NCBI GenBank assembly: GCA_020848935.1
Contig: JADLHF010000196.1
Span: 1-32,355, forward strand
Direction: 5' to 3'
DNA length: 32,355 bases
From: Acetobacteraceae bacterium
GTDB lineage: Bacteria; Pseudomonadota; Alphaproteobacteria; Acetobacterales; Acetobacteraceae
Under the pieces are notes generated by a model. The model was not told the origin of the DNA and did no database searches. It saw only the letters and a list, made by a program, of their open reading frames with translations. Both the position numbers and the translations under genes were made by a program. Below are positions 24,520-32,355 of this stretch, one piece after another (the stretch's first letter is position 1; every line of letters starts with the position of its first letter).

Positions 24520-25209
24520 ATGGCACACAACAAGCGCCTGACCGCCGCCCGCAAGGCCGTGGACCTGACCAAGACCTATCCGCTGGCCGAGGCGATCGCC
24601 GCGGTGCAGGCGAATGCGAAGGCGAAGTTCGACGAGACGATCGAGATCAGCATGAACCTGGGCATCGACCCGCGCCATGCCGACCAGATGGTGCGCGGGC
24701 TGGTTGGCCTGCCGAACGGCACCGGCAAGACGCTGCGCGTGGGCGTGTTTGCCCGCGGCGCGAAGGCCGAGGAGGCGCTGGCCGCCGGGGCCGACGTGGT
24801 GGGCGCGGATGACCTGGCCGAGAAGATCCAGGCCGGCGATATCCAGTTCGACCGCTGCATCGCCACCCCGGACATGATGGGCCTGGTGGGCCGGCTGGGT
24901 AAGATCCTGGGGCCGCGCGGGCTGATGCCGAACCCGCGGCTGGGCACGGTGACGATGGACGTCAAGGGCGCGATCACCGCGGCCAAGGCGGGCCAGGTGG
25001 AGTTCCGCGCCGAGAAGGCAGGGATCGTGCATGGCGGCATCGGCAAGGCGTCGTTCCCGGCCGAGAAGCTGCTGGAGAATGCGCGCGCGTTCGCCGATGC
25101 GATCGTGAAGGCCAAGCCGACCGGCGCGAAGGGCACCTATGTGCGGCGCGTGGCGGTGAGCTCCACCATGGGGCCGGGCGTGCGGGTGGATGTGGCGACG
25201 CTGGCGTAA
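24520..25209 (+). CDS. rplA: 50S ribosomal protein L1
   Basis: A 229-residue L1-stalk protein that binds 23S rRNA; in well-studied bacteria it also represses its own operon by binding the mRNA. Motifs: [62 protein letters not shown] and [18 protein letters not shown]. The ATG at 24520 follows rplK by 4 nt. Nine nucleotides after its stop begins hairpin A of a double-hairpin element, separating it from rplJ by 475 nt. Confidence 0.98.
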   Translation: MAHNKRLTAARKAVDLTKTYPLAEAIAAVQANAKAKFDETIEISMNLGIDPRHADQMVRGLVGLPNGTGKTLRVGVFARGAKAEEALAAGADVVGADDLAEKIQAGDIQFDRCIATPDMMGLVGRLGKILGPRGLMPNPRLGTVTMDVKGAITAAKAGQVEFRAEKAGIVHGGIGKASFPAEKLLENARAFADAIVKAKPTGAKGTYVRRVAVSSTMGPGVRVDVATLA

Positions 25210-25218
25210 AGGAAGCGC

Positions 25219-25334
25219 GTTCTTTTTTGAAAAAAAGAACCAAAAAACTTCTATCCATCCAGGCCCCGGCGCGGACATGCCAATGAGCGCAATGGATAAA
25301 AGTCTTTTTGCTTCTTTTTCTTCAGAAAAAGAAG
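25219..25334 (+). repeat. Double-hairpin intergenic element, copy 6 (rplA-rplJ gap)
   Basis: Hairpin A at 25219-25240 and hairpin B at 25311-25334, both matching the consensus. The 70-nt spacer has the best inner pairing after copy 7: ACTTCTATCCAT opposite ATGGATAAAAGT, with one mismatch, extending CAAAAA/TTTTTG to roughly 17 base pairs. It starts 9 nt after the rplA stop, inside a ribosomal protein operon. Confidence 0.92.
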
Positions 25335-25684
25335 GCCTTGCTTTCTTGTGATAACAGAATTCGCCACCGGCCCTCGGGCCAGTGGCGGGCAGGGGGCGGG
25401 AGCCCCCGAACCTGTCCGAGACCGCTCGTTGCCCTCTCGGGGGCATTAAGGAACCCAAGGGTTCGCGCGCGGGAGACGGGGATGCCGGGGATTTCGGGCC
25501 TTGTGCCCGGTTTCTGGCGGTTCCGACTCACCGGTGGAGGCTTCGGCCGCTGCCGGGGACAGGCGAACCGGGCTGGTCCGGGCGCCTGAAGGCCTGTCGC
25601 GAGACGGGTGGCGTTCGTGCCGGCTCACAGGGCAACCCGGCCGGACGCGGCATTGCCGCTGCCGGCCACCGACGGAGACGAGAT
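25335..25684 (+). promoter_or_regulatory. rplJ leader region with strong RNA hairpins
   Basis: A 350-nt noncoding stretch before rplJ. It holds at least three stable stems: 25362-25387 (CGCCAC..GGCCC / GGGCC..GTGGCG), 25392-25407 (GGGGGC/GCCCCC), and 25611-25648 (outer GCGT/ACGC and inner GCCGG/CCGGC separated by an asymmetric internal loop). In many bacteria the rplJ leader carries a kink-turn site bound by L10(L12)4 for autoregulation; the last stem, about 37 nt from the start codon, is the candidate here. A promoter for rplJL-rpoBC may also lie in this gap. Confidence 0.5.
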
Positions 25685-26203
25685 TTGGACCGTACGGAGA
25701 AGCACGCGTTCGTTGCCTCGCTGGCAGCGGTGTTCGCCGAGACGTCCATGGTGGTGGTCACCCAGAACAACGGGCTGACGGTTGCCGATGCGACGATTCT
25801 GCGCCGCCGCATGCGCGAAGCGGGTGCGACGTTCAAGGTTGCGAAGAACCGGCTGGCCCTCCTCGCCCTGGATGGGACCCGCTTTGACGGCATCGCGCCG
25901 CTGCTGAAGGGACCGACCGCGCTCGCGTGGGCGCACGACCCGGTGGCAGTGGCGAAGACCGCCGTCGAGTTCGCCAGAACCAACGACAAGTTCGTGGTGC
26001 TCGGTGGGGCGCTTGGCAGCCAGATGCTTGATGCATCCGGGGTCAAGGCGCTTTCCGAGCTGCCGTCGCTGGATGCGCTGCGCGCCAAGTTGCTGGGGCT
26101 GCTTGCCGCCCCGGCCACGCGGATCGCAGGCGTGCTCCAGGCGCCGGGCGGACAGCTCGCGCGGGTTCTGGCGGCCTATGCCAGCAAGGACGAGGCGGCC
26201 TGA
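25685..26203 (+). CDS. rplJ: 50S ribosomal protein L10
   Basis: A 172-residue stalk-base protein that binds 23S rRNA and anchors L7/L12 dimers by its C-terminal helix. It begins MDRTEKHAFVASLAAVFAE, typical of alphaproteobacterial L10, from a TTG codon at 25685 with GGAG 6 nt upstream; no in-frame ATG fits. TFKVAKNRLALLAL and LLKGPTALAW are conserved. The C-terminal helix (GVLQAPGGQLARVLAAY) is the L7/L12-binding part. The TTG start may contribute to weak or controlled initiation. Confidence 0.95.
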   Translation: MDRTEKHAFVASLAAVFAETSMVVVTQNNGLTVADATILRRRMREAGATFKVAKNRLALLALDGTRFDGIAPLLKGPTALAWAHDPVAVAKTAVEFARTNDKFVVLGGALGSQMLDASGVKALSELPSLDALRAKLLGLLAAPATRIAGVLQAPGGQLARVLAAYASKDEAA

Positions 26204-26230
26204 CCGGCTGCGCCTGAACATGAGTGGCGG

Positions 26231-26256
26231 GCCCACCCCGATATCGGGGCGCGGGC
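26231..26256 (+). other. Stem-loop in the rplJ-rplL gap
   Basis: Palindrome CCCCGATATCGGGG (26236-26249) extended by GCCC/GGGC on the outside. It lies in the 95-nt gap between rplJ and rplL, where mRNA structure can help raise L7/L12 synthesis over L10. A role is inferred only. Confidence 0.45.
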
Positions 26257-26298
26257 TTGTCTGGAACCGACCAGTGACTAAGTTAAAGGAAGAAACTG

Positions 26299-26676
26299 AT
26301 GGCCGATCTTGCGAACCTGGTGGAACAGCTGTCCAGCCTGACCGTGCTGGAGGCCGCCGAGCTGTCTAAGATGCTGGAGGAGAAGTGGGGCGTGTCTGCT
26401 GCGGCGCCTGTCGCTGCTGCCGCGCCGGCCGCCGCCGCCGCGGCCGCCGCCCCGGTTGAGGAGCAGACCGAGTTCACCGTGATCCTTGCCACCGCCGGCG
26501 ACAAGAAGATCAACGTGATCAAGGAGATCCGCACCATCACCGGTCTGGGCCTGAAGGAGGCCAAGGATCTGGTCGAGGGCGCGCCGAAGACCGTGAAGGA
26601 AGGCGTGAACAAGGAAGAGGCTGGCAAGATCAAGAAGGTGCTGGAAGAGGCTGGCGCGACTGTCGAAGTCAAGTGA
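26299..26676 (+). CDS. rplL: 50S ribosomal protein L7/L12
   Basis: A 125-residue stalk protein recruiting translation factors. It has the N-terminal dimerisation domain ([21 protein letters not shown]), an Ala/Pro hinge of about 30 residues including an eight-alanine run, and the C-terminal factor-binding domain ([37 protein letters not shown]). AAAGGAAGAAACTG before the ATG is a good ribosome-binding site. It is followed by a GC hairpin and rpoB 203 nt later. Confidence 0.98.
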   Translation: MADLANLVEQLSSLTVLEAAELSKMLEEKWGVSAAAPVAAAAPAAAAAAAAPVEEQTEFTVILATAGDKKINVIKEIRTITGLGLKEAKDLVEGAPKTVKEGVNKEEAGKIKKVLEEAGATVEVK

Positions 26677-26681
26677 GTTCC

Positions 26682-26703
26682 GGCGCGGCGTGACCGCCGC
26701 GCC
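26682..26703 (+). terminator. rplL-rpoB attenuator-like hairpin
   Basis: Perfect 9-bp stem GGCGCGGCG / CGCCGCGCC with a TGAC loop, 5 nt after the rplL stop. It lacks a U-tract. In E. coli the rplL-rpoB gap holds a partial terminator and a processing site; this hairpin is in the equivalent place and may serve the same attenuating role. Confidence 0.5.
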
Positions 26704-26879
26704 ACTGCGCTGACAGGGCGGAGGCCGCCCCCGGAAGGGGTGCGGCTTCCGTCCGCATCGGCGTTTCTGCTGCCTATCGGCCACCGGCTATTCCTGCTGC
26801 CCATGGCCATCGACGAACGGCGCCCCAGCGGATTCGGGGAGCCGGGACCAAAGACCGACCCATTGTTCAGGACACAGGC

Positions 26880-31052
<4,173 letters not shown>

Positions 31053-31061
31053 AGGAAGAAT

Positions 31062-31157
31062 GTTCTTTTTTGAAAAAAAGAACCAAAAAACCTTCACTCG
31101 TTTGCCGGACGCGAATGACTGAAAGTCTTTTTGTTTCCTTTTCTTCAGAATAGGAAG
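31062..31157 (+). repeat. Double-hairpin intergenic element, copy 7 (rpoB-rpoC gap)
   Basis: Hairpin A at 31062-31083 matches the consensus. Hairpin B (31134-31157) has diverged to TTTCCTTTTC / GAATAGGAAG, in which one T-A pair has become C-G through changes on both arms, with one mismatch and one wobble. The short 50-nt spacer folds almost completely: TTCACTCGTTTGC pairs with GCGAATGACTGAA through wobbles around a CGGAC loop. It is the most informative copy for structure. Confidence 0.9.
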
Positions 31158-31197
31158 ATTTTTTCTTGTCTTGAGATCGCCGCCCACTGATTCCTGA

Positions 31198-32355
<1,158 letters not shown>

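Overview
The window is a GC-rich chromosomal segment from an alphaproteobacterium, most likely Acetobacteraceae/Rhodospirillales. This is inferred from the very high G/C at third codon positions, the HpnL-like gene beside uppP, nth next to a DUF2244 gene, and the alphaproteobacterial character of RpoB, RpoC and L10. I found no phage, transposase, CRISPR array or tRNA/rRNA gene. The genus cannot be fixed by eye.

Layout. 1-1800 (minus): uppP and an HpnL-like membrane protein. 2097-7057 (plus): a complete branched-chain/hydrophobic amino-acid type ABC importer (livG, livF, livH, livM, periplasmic binding protein). 7341-9102 (minus): an SDR oxidoreductase and an HSL-type esterase. 9357-11401 (minus): motB-motA flagellar stator. 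11486-12770: nth (minus) divergent from a DUF2244 gene (plus). 12841-16506 (plus): a membrane PAS plus degenerate-GGDEF protein and a ThDP-dependent enzyme. 16507-18649: repeat-rich DNA, a four-helix membrane protein with a Pro-rich tail (minus), four 16-bp tandem repeats, and a coiled-coil/SH3 membrane protein (plus). 18774-20917 (minus): eutB-eutC. 21094-23917 (plus): an NrtR-like regulator and nadA-nadC, with a palindrome over the probable nadA promoter. 24081-32355 (plus): rplK-rplA-rplJ-rplL-rpoB-rpoC, with rpoC cut by the window end.

The most striking feature is a dispersed AT-rich element of about 95-120 bp, present in six complete copies and one partial copy (3717, 7141, 9202, 18669, 20981, 25219, 31062). 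Each complete copy has two different small A/T hairpins, called A and B here. They bracket a spacer whose ends are complementary, so A and B flank a third, central stem. The spacer sequence differs between copies while most of the pairing is kept, and one copy shows a compensatory change in hairpin B. All complete copies lie just 3' of a stop codon. Where orientation can be judged, hairpin A is nearest the stop. Two copies sit inside the ribosomal protein/RNA polymerase cluster (rplA-rplJ and rpoB-rpoC gaps), one splits the liv genes, and one supplies the last codons and stop of eutC. This is the best candidate for an undescribed system here: a 3'-end or intercistronic RNA structure family that may terminate, attenuate or protect transcripts. 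Other points of interest are a GGDEF domain that has lost its catalytic signature but keeps an RxxD c-di-GMP I-site, and an rplK cluster preceded by nadAC instead of secE-nusG.
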